Of a stretch of 35,437 nucleotides of DNA, positions 8,686 to 18,200 are shown in pieces. Both the position numbers and the translations under genes were made by a program. The stretch is from Candidatus Poribacteria bacterium (GTDB lineage: Bacteria > Poribacteria > WGA-4E > UBA9662): contig DTUY01000005.1 of the NCBI GenBank assembly GCA_012963885.1, forward strand, positions 1-35,437, in the 5' to 3' direction. Every line of letters begins with the position of its first letter. Position 1 is the stretch's first letter. The notes beneath the pieces were generated by a model, which saw only the letters and a list, made by a program, of their open reading frames with translations, did no database searches and was not told the DNA's origin.

Positions 8686-8964
8686 TTAGCGAATAAATTT
8701 GGACAAAGCATCTTTGAATTTATCCAGTGGTTCTTTCTGGTCATTTTCTCGTATTGCTTCAACGATACAGTGTTCCAAATGTTCTTCCAGAACAACTTTT
8801 CCAGCCTTCTGTAAAGCGGACTGTACAGCTGCAATTTGGATTAGGATCTCCGAACAATCCCGTTCGGATAGAACCATCTCTTTGATGCTTCTAACATGTC
8901 CTTCGATTTTTGAGAATCGATTGGCAATCTGTTTTGTGTTGGTATGGCTATGAGAACCAGTCAT
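8686..8964 (-). CDS. CsoR/RcnR-family metal-sensing repressor
   Basis: A 92-aa all-helical DNA-binding repressor of the CsoR/RcnR/FrmR (DUF156) family, which releases DNA when it binds metal or a reactive ligand. Family sequence runs from NRFSKIEGHVRSIKEM through RDCSEILIQIAAVQSAL to EEHLEHC. The sensor residues C37, H62 and C66 match the Cys-His-Cys pattern of copper-type CsoR, while His5 and His7 in SHSH add N-terminal histidines as in nickel/cobalt sensors. The metal is therefore not decided. The ATG at 8964 is preferred because family proteins start close to this point; a TTG ten codons upstream (8994) overlaps the putative -35. It is the first gene of the metal operon and probably represses it from the palindrome just upstream. 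Confidence 0.9.
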   Translation of the reverse strand: MTGSHSHTNTKQIANRFSKIEGHVRSIKEMVLSERDCSEILIQIAAVQSALQKAGKVVLEEHLEHCIVEAIRENDQKEPLDKFKDALSKFIR

Positions 8965-8965
8965 T

Positions 8966-8994
8966 ATACTAACCACCCGGTAAGGTAATGTCAA
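8966..8994 (-). promoter_or_regulatory. Candidate promoter and operator of the metal operon
   Basis: On the minus strand, TTGACA (8994-8989), a 17-bp spacer and TAGTAT (8971-8966). Between them sits the imperfect palindrome CTTACC-GGGT-GGTTAG (8984-8969), the right place and GC-rich composition for a CsoR-type operator. A second possible -10, TATAAT at 8968-8963, overlaps the ATG, so the transcript would start almost at the start codon; either the message is leaderless or the real promoter is further upstream. Confidence 0.4.
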
Positions 8995-9064
8995 GTGCTA
9001 ACCATAATAAGAAAATTTCCAGATTATGTATGAATAATTTTGAATGTTAAAGGAAATAACTGTT

Positions 9065-10054
9065 TTAAGGTTCTAGTATGACTTTCCCAGCATTTCCATT
9101 AGCAAATTGATTGAAAGCCGTTTGTGCTTCAAGGAGCGGGAAATGATCCGTAATTACTTGACCGATTGGCAGTCCGCGCCGATATAGATCAAGCATAGAA
9201 GGATACTCCGAGTAATGATAAAACCAACTTCCCATTAAAGTAATGTCCCGGCGAATCAAATCACTGCTGGGACTAATCGGCACATCTCCCTGTTCACCAA
9301 TGGCCATCACCGTCCCGGATTTTCCCACCAGTCTCAGAGCTAACCTGAGTGTCTCGGAACGCCCAACAGCTTCAATGCACTTATCTGCTAGCATTCCTTG
9401 GGTAATTTCTGAAACTGCTTCTAAAGGATCGATTTCCTGTGAGTTAATAGTGTGCGCTATACCAAACTTTTCCGCCAGAGAAAGGCGATACGAGTTAATA
9501 TCGATGACAACAACCTCCGCGCCAAAAAAAGATTGAATCACTGCATTACCGAGACCAATTGGACCTGCACCAACAATGCAGACAACATCTCCTCCTTTGG
9601 TGTTCAATCGCTGGCTGACATGGTATGGAACGCCCAAACCGTCGCCAGTCAGGAGAACTCCGACATCAAAAGGAATATCCTCCGGTAATTTGAGGCAAGT
9701 ATGTTCTGGTGCGGCAAGCTGTTCTGCATGCGTACCGGGGCAGGTTGACCGTTGATCGCAAAAAGTATATTTCCCAACATCGCACCATCGGCAATTCCCA
9801 CAACCCCAAACAGCATGAACGCCAAGGTGATCTCCAACTTTGAACCGTGTTGAATTTCCGGCATCGATGACAACTCCTGCCACTTCATGTCCACCATTGA
9901 ACGGCTGAGCAGAATGACTCCGATAGCCGTGCATTTCGCTGCCACAGATTCCGGACGCTTTAATTTGAATTAAAATCTCACCTTGGTTTTGTACTGGTTC
10001 CGGATAATCTTTAACCGAAACTGTTTCATTTCCCAGCATTTGAACACCAAGCAT
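9065..10054 (-). CDS. Zinc-dependent alcohol/polyol dehydrogenase
   Basis: A 329-aa MDR enzyme of the sorbitol/threonine dehydrogenase type, oxidising an alcohol with NAD(P)+. Catalytic zinc ligands are C37 in SGICGSE and H56-E57 in NGGHEVAG. The structural zinc loop is complete: C85, C88, C91 and C99 in WGCGNCRWCDVGKYTFC. The Rossmann motif is VGAGPIG (161-167), followed by VVVIDIN, where the Asp favours NAD+. The ATG has AAAGGGAAG about four bases upstream. It lies 82 bp downstream of the PhyH gene at 10137-10928 on the same strand and may share its transcript, so it could oxidise a hydroxylated product of that enzyme (inference only). The substrate is unknown. Confidence 0.93.
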   Translation of the reverse strand: MLGVQMLGNETVSVKDYPEPVQNQGEILIQIKASGICGSEMHGYRSHSAQPFNGGHEVAGVVIDAGNSTRFKVGDHLGVHAVWGCGNCRWCDVGKYTFCDQRSTCPGTHAEQLAAPEHTCLKLPEDIPFDVGVLLTGDGLGVPYHVSQRLNTKGGDVVCIVGAGPIGLGNAVIQSFFGAEVVVIDINSYRLSLAEKFGIAHTINSQEIDPLEAVSEITQGMLADKCIEAVGRSETLRLALRLVGKSGTVMAIGEQGDVPISPSSDLIRRDITLMGSWFYHYSEYPSMLDLYRRGLPIGQVITDHFPLLEAQTAFNQFANGNAGKVILEP

Positions 10055-10136
10055 AATCTTCCCTTTAGTTATGAACCATTTGCAAAGTTACGTCTGGTTT
10101 AGGTTACTCCCACCAATTAATCTGATGTTGATGCGG

Positions 10137-10928
10137 TTACTTAAAATTAGAGGGTATGTCCGGAGGAGGTGATCCCACAGCCATTTCACCATCAATGAGT
10201 AGCGGTTCAGCATTACCCCACAGCCGTGTCTGATCGCGACTTAAAAGCGGTTCAGCGGAATACTGTGCCAGATATGCCCGTCGTAGATTGCTAGTCTGGT
10301 TGGTACCGCTGGAATGAAAATTAATGCTGGTAAACACGGCAATACTACCAGCAGGAACAATAACTGGCACTCCGGGATCTTGACCAAAGTATCCTATCAG
10401 ATCGTTGGTACCTTCATCACGGATGTGTTGCACCCATGATCGAATACCAACACGAGAAAAAGGCATCACGTGCACAGTTCCGTTTTCCTCCGACATGTCA
10501 TCTAATGCACACCAGCATGTCAAGTAGGGTCTGTGATCAGGATAACCAATATAACCTGAGTCCTGATGCCAACTAAACGCCATTCCTTCCTTTGCACCTT
10601 TTACCACGTACTGTTCCCAAAAAAGGTATACATTTTCGCCAAGCGCGGCACGACAGATGTCAGCCATCATTTTACTAAATAAGAATTGACGGAGTTTTGG
10701 TTGTTGCCGGAAGCAATTCGAGACAAAATAGCGTTTGTTACGATGATTGATTCCCATTACATCAGTACCTTGCCGATCCATCTCAACATCTATCTGATCG
10801 ATAAATCTTTGACATTGACCGCGAAGCAGATCCAGAAATTGACCGGGAATAACGTTTTCCAGTACAAAATATCCGTCCGTTTCAAACTGTAGCTTCTGCT
10901 GATCGGAAATCTGAATGGTGGATTTCAC
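10137..10928 (-). CDS. PhyH-family Fe(II)/2-oxoglutarate dioxygenase
   Basis: A 263-aa non-heme iron oxygenase of the phytanoyl-CoA dioxygenase family. The iron triad is intact: H121-Q-D123 in SWHQDSGY and H205 in INFHSSGTNQ, with R216/R217 in NLRRAYL placed to bind 2-oxoglutarate. CWCALDDMSEENG (138-150) is the typical core segment. The start is GTG at 10928, preceded by AGGAGGAGG. It is divergent from another PhyH gene at 11321 and upstream of a zinc alcohol dehydrogenase on the same strand. Family members hydroxylate lipids, amino acids, nucleosides or small metabolites, and the substrate here is not known. The inverted repeat at 10974-10997 lies in its upstream region. Confidence 0.92.
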   Translation of the reverse strand: MKSTIQISDQQKLQFETDGYFVLENVIPGQFLDLLRGQCQRFIDQIDVEMDRQGTDVMGINHRNKRYFVSNCFRQQPKLRQFLFSKMMADICRAALGENVYLFWEQYVVKGAKEGMAFSWHQDSGYIGYPDHRPYLTCWCALDDMSEENGTVHVMPFSRVGIRSWVQHIRDEGTNDLIGYFGQDPGVPVIVPAGSIAVFTSINFHSSGTNQTSNLRRAYLAQYSAEPLLSRDQTRLWGNAEPLLIDGEMAVGSPPPDIPSNFK

Positions 10929-10973
10929 GCCTCCTCCTGCTGTAGTGATACCGAAGTTTTATCTCTGCTGATG

Positions 10974-10997
10974 GACAAATTAATATACGGATTTGTC
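10974..10997. promoter_or_regulatory. Inverted repeat, possible operator
   Basis: Perfect 7-bp arms GACAAAT and ATTTGTC separated by 10 bp, 46 bp upstream of the GTG start of the minus-strand PhyH gene. The position fits a regulator-binding site, but one such repeat in an AT-rich region can arise by chance and no regulator gene is adjacent. Confidence 0.3.
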
Positions 10998-11258
10998 TAG
11001 TTAAAATTATCTATCAACTGTTGCAAGTCTCTATCATACCCTGCATCAAAACCAAATTAGCGGAATATTAACTGTAAATCTATTTAATTCGAGTAAAATG
11101 CCGAGTCTAAATAAATATTATATCCTACCTGCTCTTATTAGTGCCATACGAGCAACAACAGAATACATAATGATGAACCACCGTAGCTTAAGAGATCTAA
11201 GCCAAAAATTCTGGAATAAACGTTTTTGTTATTCTGATTCTGGTTGTTATGTCCACCG

Positions 11259-11287
11259 TTGACATGCTGAGTCTGCCATGTTAAAAT
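11259..11287 (+). promoter_or_regulatory. Sigma70-type promoter of the PhyH/macroglobulin run
   Basis: A consensus TTGACA (11259-11264), exactly 17 bp of spacer and TAAAAT (11282-11287). Transcription would begin near 11294, followed by AGAGGAGG (11305-11312) eight bases before the ATG at 11321. This is the best promoter match in the window. Confidence 0.65.
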
Positions 11288-11320
11288 CTGGAATCCAATT
11301 CATCAGAGGAGGCAGATAGT

Positions 11321-12178
11321 ATGAACTGGGATAAAGGTTTTATTCAGTCTCTGCAAGAGATAGCGTATCCACCAGAATTGTATCACTTCGATAGGATTTC
11401 CGAATCAATTGAAGGCGGATTTGACAATGTTACTGATGCTGATCTGCGGTTCTTTCACGACCAAGGATATTTGGTAGTTCATGGTGCCTTCGGTCAGAGC
11501 GATATAGAGTTAGCACAACAGGCTATTGATGACTTAATCGACGGCAAGTATCCGGACTTTAATGGTATACAAATCGAACCTAAGTTGCATAAATATACAG
11601 CAGAACTAACGGGGGATACAAAACGTAAAGCCACTCGAAAAATTTTCAGGTTCATTGATTACGAATCCTACCTAAATTCTATGTTTTATAATCAAGATCT
11701 ATTGCAAGTATTAGCCCGCTTGATGGATGATGAACCGATATACTTGCAGGATATGGCCTTAATAAAACCGAGTGATTTTGGTTCCGAGAAGCCGTGGCAT
11801 CAGGACTGTGCCTATTTCAACTATCCCTTGGAAACAACAGTGATAGGTGTCTGGATTGCCCTAGATCAAGCTACAGCCGACAACGGATGTATGCACATTG
11901 TTCCCGGTTCACACAAAGAACCGATGATCCACTTCAAGAAAAGGGATTGGCAGATCTGTGATACCGATGTTAGTGGAGAAAACGATACCATGGTTCCTTT
12001 AGAGCCGGGTGGATGTCTCTTTTTTCATGGACTGATGCACCACGGTACACCGGCTAACTTCTCACAAGACCAACGCCGTGCCCTACAATTTCACTATCGT
12101 CCTGCTTGCGCAAACACCATTACCACTGAAGCAAGGCTTAAGATCTTCGGAAGTGAAGGCAAAAACGCTGAATGTTGA
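11321..12178 (+). CDS. PhyH-family Fe(II)/2-oxoglutarate dioxygenase
   Basis: A 285-aa phytanoyl-CoA dioxygenase family protein with an intact iron site: H160-Q-D162 in KPWHQDCAY, distal H241 in LMHHGTPAN, and R252/R253 in QRRALQFHYR for 2-oxoglutarate. VWIALDQATADNG (177-189) and IVPGSHKE (193-200) are textbook family segments. AGAGGAGG precedes the ATG at good spacing and a strong promoter lies upstream. The 50-bp gap to the macroglobulin gene, which has its own GGAGG, suggests cotranscription. The protein has no signal peptide, so it acts in the cytoplasm while the next product is exported. The substrate is unknown; a role in making a small molecule or modifying a metabolite is all that can be inferred. 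Confidence 0.93.
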   Translation: MNWDKGFIQSLQEIAYPPELYHFDRISESIEGGFDNVTDADLRFFHDQGYLVVHGAFGQSDIELAQQAIDDLIDGKYPDFNGIQIEPKLHKYTAELTGDTKRKATRKIFRFIDYESYLNSMFYNQDLLQVLARLMDDEPIYLQDMALIKPSDFGSEKPWHQDCAYFNYPLETTVIGVWIALDQATADNGCMHIVPGSHKEPMIHFKKRDWQICDTDVSGENDTMVPLEPGGCLFFHGLMHHGTPANFSQDQRRALQFHYRPACANTITTEARLKIFGSEGKNAEC

Positions 12179-12228
12179 TAAAAACTCGCCTCCCTGCTTA
12201 GCCATAGATTTACATCGGAGGAATTCTG

Positions 12229-15200
12229 ATGCTCAACCGAACAAGTCTTTTGTTGCTTGTTCTTGTTATAGTCCTTAATGTTTGGGCGGAAACAGGGACG
12301 GAAGAACCGCTTGATGTTATCCAAACCTCCCTCCAATCGAAACAATTCGATCAGGCCATCAATCAAATTGATAACCTGCTCAAAACTGCTAACCAGAAAA
12401 TCGATTTTCTGATCTATCTCAAAGCGCTGGCCTCATTTCACACAAGAGAATTCCAACAGTCGATTGATGCCTGTCAGCAATTGCTGAATAACTATCCAGA
12501 TTCAATTTGGCTGCAGAAAACGATATTTCTACAGGCTAAATGTCATTTCGATCTCAAAGATTTTTCCTCGGCTGAGGCCATCTACAATACTGAGGTGGAG
12601 CGCTTGCTATCGTCGGAACGGAAGTCGAATATAGCACAAGCATACATCGATTTGGCAAAAAAAGTTTCACGTCAACCTGATGAAAACGATCTGGATGCCC
12701 CACCACCAAATTATGATAAAGCCCACAATCTTTACCAGCATGCTTTAGAGCTAGGAATTAGTGCTGACTTGAAAAAAGAACTAACTTACCGCTTGGGACG
12801 GATGATGCAATTGGCCAAGAATTTCCCACGGGCAATCAAAGATTATCAAGCTTATTTAACCCAGTTTGATGCCGATTCTGGTCAGAGATACTATAAAGCC
12901 AAATACCATCTTGCGGAATGTAAAGTTGGCCAGAATCAGCATCAATCCTCTCGGTTAGACGTCGTGGCTCTATTGGAGTCACTGTCAGGAGTGAAATCGG
13001 AGAAATACATCGATTTGATCAGAGACACCAAATTTCTCCTAACGCGCACCTACCATTTTCCTAAACCTGAAACTGACCAAGAACTGGCGTTGGGTATCAA
13101 AGCCGCGGAAGATTTTATAAGCGCTTACTCAGGCAACCCAAGATCAAAGCAGTTAATGTTCGAAATTGCGGAAAGCTATCGCACCCGTAAGCAAACTGAA
13201 AACGCCATTTCTGCTTATCAGGATTTTTTGATTGCTGCATCAGAAAACTCGGACATCTCAGATCAACAAATGTCGGCAACCTTCTCCATTGCTGAACTTC
13301 AATTCGGCCAAAAGAAGTATGCAGAAGCAATTCGAGTGTGGGGGCAGTATCTGGCCAATTTTTCCAACGGTCCGCAGTGGACGAGAGCTCAACACCGGAT
13401 TATAGATGCCGAATTCCAAATCGGTATCAGTCTGCTGGCCAACAAGGCGTACGATGACACAATTGAGTCATTGAAGCAATTCGAAAAGGATCATCCACTC
13501 GATTCGCGCATACGGCAGATACTGGTTATCTACGGTCAAATGCGCGTTCATCAAGCTGAGCAAAATCAGGAATCAGCGACCGATTACCGATCAGCTATCG
13601 TGGAATGGGAAAAGTTGGTCAGCAAATATCCGAATACGGAAGAATCGTCGTTTGCCCTTTTTCGGATTGGCCAAGTGTACGAACAAAAGTTGGGAGAGCT
13701 TGAAAAGGCACTTGAGTCTTACCGAAAGCTAACTTGGGGAGATTGGCAGGATCAGGCCAAAGGCCGAATCCGACAGATGAGTGAAAAGCAGCTGAAACTG
13801 ACTACTGAACGAACCTTTCGCACAAACGAACCGGCAAAAATCCATCTTTCTCTTCGCAACATCAAGAAACTGGAAGTTAACCTCTATAAAATTGATCTGG
13901 AAGCTTACTGGCGAAAAATGCACAGCATCAACGGAATCGAGAAACTTGATCTGGCTTTAATTACTCCTAACCAAACGTGGGAACACTCCATTTTGGATTA
14001 TGAAAAGTACAAACCGATTGAACAAAACATCGAGATTCCAATTCAAGGTTCAGGTGTTTATGCCGTGCAGGTAAGTGACATGGATCTTGAATCTACAACC
14101 ATAGTAATCCGCAGTAACATTGAAGCTATTATTAAGGCTTCGCGCAGTGAAGTGCTGGTTTTTGTTCAGGATATGATCAATCATAGCGCCGTATCGGAAG
14201 CAACAGTCATTGTTAGTGATGGTGAAAGTATCATTCTGGAAGGGACGACAGGTAAAGACGGTGTTTTTCAGCAGGAGCACGATCGGCTGAAATCAAGCAA
14301 TTCGACTAGTGTTTTCATAATCAAGGATGGTAATGTGGCGTCCGATCGACTCGATCTCGTTGGACTGAAGTTCAGTAAAGGACTGACACCACGAGGCTAT
14401 ATCTATACTGATCGACCTGCCTACCATCCCGGTGATACGGTTTCGATTCGAGGAATCATCCGTCATGTTCAACATGGATCTTATGCCATCGACCAGGATG
14501 CAATGTACAGGCTTAGCATTATTGATGCACGAGGACGATCCCTACGTGAAGAAGAGGTCACGCTTTCCGAGTTTGGAACATTTACCACTCAGATGATACT
14601 TGACCAGAACGCCAATGTCGGAGACTACCGGGTTATTGCCACTGAAGTTAAAGCCGATCAGAAGTTAACCCAAGTGTTCAACGGCAATTTTGAAGTGCAG
14701 CGATTTCAAACCGAAAAAATCCAATTAACTCTCGATTTTCCGCGTCAAGTATATTTTCGTCATCAAACAGTAGAAGCAACTTTCACTGCGAACTATTATT
14801 ATGGTCAGCCAGTAAAAGCAGCACTAATCCGTTATGTTCTACCGGATGGTCAAACCTTTACTAAACCAACTGATGATCAGGGCAAGCTCAAGATTACTTT
14901 TGATACTTCGCTCCAGTTACCAGGCTCAACACTCAATTTCGATGGGACAATTGAGGGCGAAAATGTGAGTGTTGCTATGTCGGTCTTTCTGGCGCAACTT
15001 GGATTTTCAATTCAGATTGCACCCTCGACCGAAGTTTCACTGTCTGGAGAACCGTTAGAGGTGACAATAACGACCATGGGTGCCAACGGTAATCCGATAG
15101 GACAATCGCTGGACGTTGACGTGCTACGAAAAACTGATCCGCCAACCCATCCAGTGCTGTCCAGAATCCCATGGATGAAAATGGCTCAACAATCAGCAAC

Positions 15201-18200
15201 CGTGTTAGTCAAAACGCTAAAAGTTGAAACAGATCAACGAACGGGACAAAGTAAAATCCAGTTAACGCTTACTCAAGGTGGAAATTACCTGATTCGGACC
15301 AGAGGAACTGACCAATTCGATCAACCAGTTGTCAGCACTGGAAAGATAACCGTATCTGATGATACCGACCAGATCAAGCTCCGCATCTTCGCCGGTCGGC
15401 TGACGACGCAGGTTGGTGCCGAGGAAACGGTACGAATCCACTCCCGGCTGGAGGAGACTTTGGCCTTGATTACTTTTGAAGGCGATACAGTAATATCCTA
15501 CCAGACTTTATTGCTGAAATCCGGTTGGAACCCTATCCACCTTCGGATCGGTCACCCATACTTCCCAAATTTCTACTTGTCGGTTGCGGCAATTGATCAA
15601 CAACAACTGCTGTCAACACAAAAGGAGTTTACTGTTGAACGCCAGTTGAAGATCACCATGCGTCGTCAGGAAGGCGGCTTTGACCCAATACCCATCTATG
15701 CACCGGGCAACGTGGCTAAGATAGCGATTATGGCGACAGATCAACTTGACAAACCGGTTCAGGCAGAATTTTCATTAGCACTCGTTGAGGAAGCTGTTTT
15801 CGCCCTTTTTTCCAATAAACTGATGCCGATTATAGATTTCTTTCAAGCCGGCATACGGCGTGAAACCGCCATGCGTGCCGTTTCCAGCTGCAAGTTTCGT
15901 TATGCTCCCTTAACTCACCCAGTGATCAAGGAGATACAGGAGGAAAGAAAGCGACTCAGAGCTGACAAGGAAGCGGGAGAGAGACTCAAAGAGATGGAGA
16001 AACTGCCCGAAACATTGGGCAGGACACTGTCGCGTGTGGAATCGTATAAACGACTTGGCCTTTTGAGCGAAGAGGATGCTGCTCAGGAAGATCTCAGTCA
16101 GATGGGGGCTAAGGTTCGAAAACCTGTATCGGCAGTTGGCCGTGCTAATGGACTGATGTTTAATCGTCGATCTAGAGCTTTGGGAGAATTGCCTCGGATC
16201 CGCAACGAATTCGGGGGTGCTGGGTACTGGATTGGATCGATTGTAACCGATGATCGTGGGCAAGCCATGGTACAGGTGCCGATGCCAGAAAAAACAACCA
16301 AATGGCGATTGACAGTACATGGTTGTTCCGTCGACACACTGGTTGGTCAGGTTAAGGTCAATACCATCACCAAAAAAGATTTCTTTCTTGATCTGAAACT
16401 GCCATCAATCGTGACCGAGGGTGACCAGTTGCGAATCAACGCACAAATCCATAACTTGACCGACTTCAATGGCCGGGTTACGGTTCATCTGAAAGTTAAC
16501 AACCAGGCTTATGCGAAGTCGACGCAGATTAAAGCATCAGATGTCATCGACTTTATTTTCGATCCTGTTACTGTCCCCACTGCAGATCAACTCACCGTCG
16601 AAGTTACAGCACAGACAGATAAAATATCAGACGGTATACGCCGCCAAATTCCCATCCAGCCGTGGGGTATGGAATACGCTGATACCAAATCCGGTACTGG
16701 CAGTCGCAACCAGACGATCTTTCTGGAAATACCAAAAAACCGAGCTTACAGGAGAAGAAAGCTTTCAATCAGTCTAGGTCAAAGTGTTGAACGAATGATT
16801 TATAATCTGGCGATGAACCATTTCTATCCAAGGCGGATCATCAGGCCTTTCTATCAACGAATCATTCCCATGCCGGGTGATGTCGGCAGTGACCTTTTAG
16901 CAGTTGCCTATGCCATAGACTATGTCAAGAAAGCCGGCGGTTCGGCCACCGATAACCATGACTTGGTTGAACGGGCTCGGATTCTGACCGGTCGGTTAAT
17001 TCCAACCCAGAACAGAGATGGCGGGTGGTCCCGGGCAAAAGGTGAAAGTGATCCGTTGGTAACCGCTCAGAACCTCTGGGCATTGTCGGAAGCTAAAAGA
17101 GTCGGACTTATCGTTGAAGATCAAGCTGTCACAAATGCAACCAAGTTTCTTGAGAATGCCTTTGTCAATGCTAATCAGGACGACGAATCGAAGGTAGTTA
17201 TTCTTCATGCGCTTTCGACTGTTGACAAGGCGGATTTCGCCTATGTCAACCGGCTTTATCGACGTCGGCATAACATGAACCACAACCGATTAGCCTATGT
17301 AGCCCTGACTTTTGTAAACCTGAGTCGAAACCAGATTGCCAAGGAATTGTTGGACCTAATTATTCCTAATCTAACTCTGCCTCCAAAATCTGATCAAATA
17401 ATTGATATAGAAACAGTTGGTTTGGCACTGCTGGCAATTCAGAAGGTAGATCCAAGTTCTACCTGGATTGCCAAATCGGTCGATTTCTTGATTTCCCGAA
17501 GACAATTCTACGGTTTTGTGCCATACCGAGCAAAAGGTGTGATAGTTGCAGCACTCGCCATATTTTATCAACAGACGCAATTTACATCTGATGATTACCG
17601 CTTAACTGTTTTCGTTAACGATCATCAAATCCAAGCTACTGAGATGAGGAACCAAGCCCCGAATCAGGTTATTGAAGTGCCAGTTACCAAGTTGGTCGAT
17701 GGTAGGAACAAAGTTCAGTTTCAGGTCGATGGACGTGGTCGTTACACATATATCGCCATGCTGAGTGGCTTTTCAGGTGAAATTGATGATCCGAAATCTT
17801 GGGATAAACCGCATGTTGTTAGCCGCAACTATTATCACGCCCCACTGACACACGGTGGCAGTTCAATTGGCGTTAATAGCTCAACCAAGCTCACTCAGCT
17901 CCCAAATGGAGATCGAACGCAGGTGTCGGTCGACATAAAGTCTGGCTACCAAAATCAGTATCTGATCGTGGACGAGTTTTTCCCGGCCGGAACGACATTG
18001 GTTAAAGATTCGGTTTCCGGTAATTTTAAGCATTATGAAATTGGAGACGGCGTAATCCGGCTTTATTATCCGCCGAAGCACTATATCAATGATTTTCGTT
18101 ATCAACTGGTCAGTTACACTCCGGGTGTTTTTCGCGTCCTACCAACCGTGATTCGTTCTGTCGATCAATTGGGCGGAATGCGTATCGGATCTACGTCCAC

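Larger units (their letters stand above)
10929..11320. other. Divergent promoter region between two PhyH genes
   Basis: A 392-bp AT-rich gap with no convincing gene. It contains an inverted repeat near the minus-strand gene and a strong sigma70-like promoter for the plus-strand gene, both listed separately. Confidence 0.6.

Noticed and set aside
12094-12366. Minus-strand 90-codon frame over the PhyH/macroglobulin junction
   Set aside because: It is antisense to two well-supported genes and has no recognisable feature.
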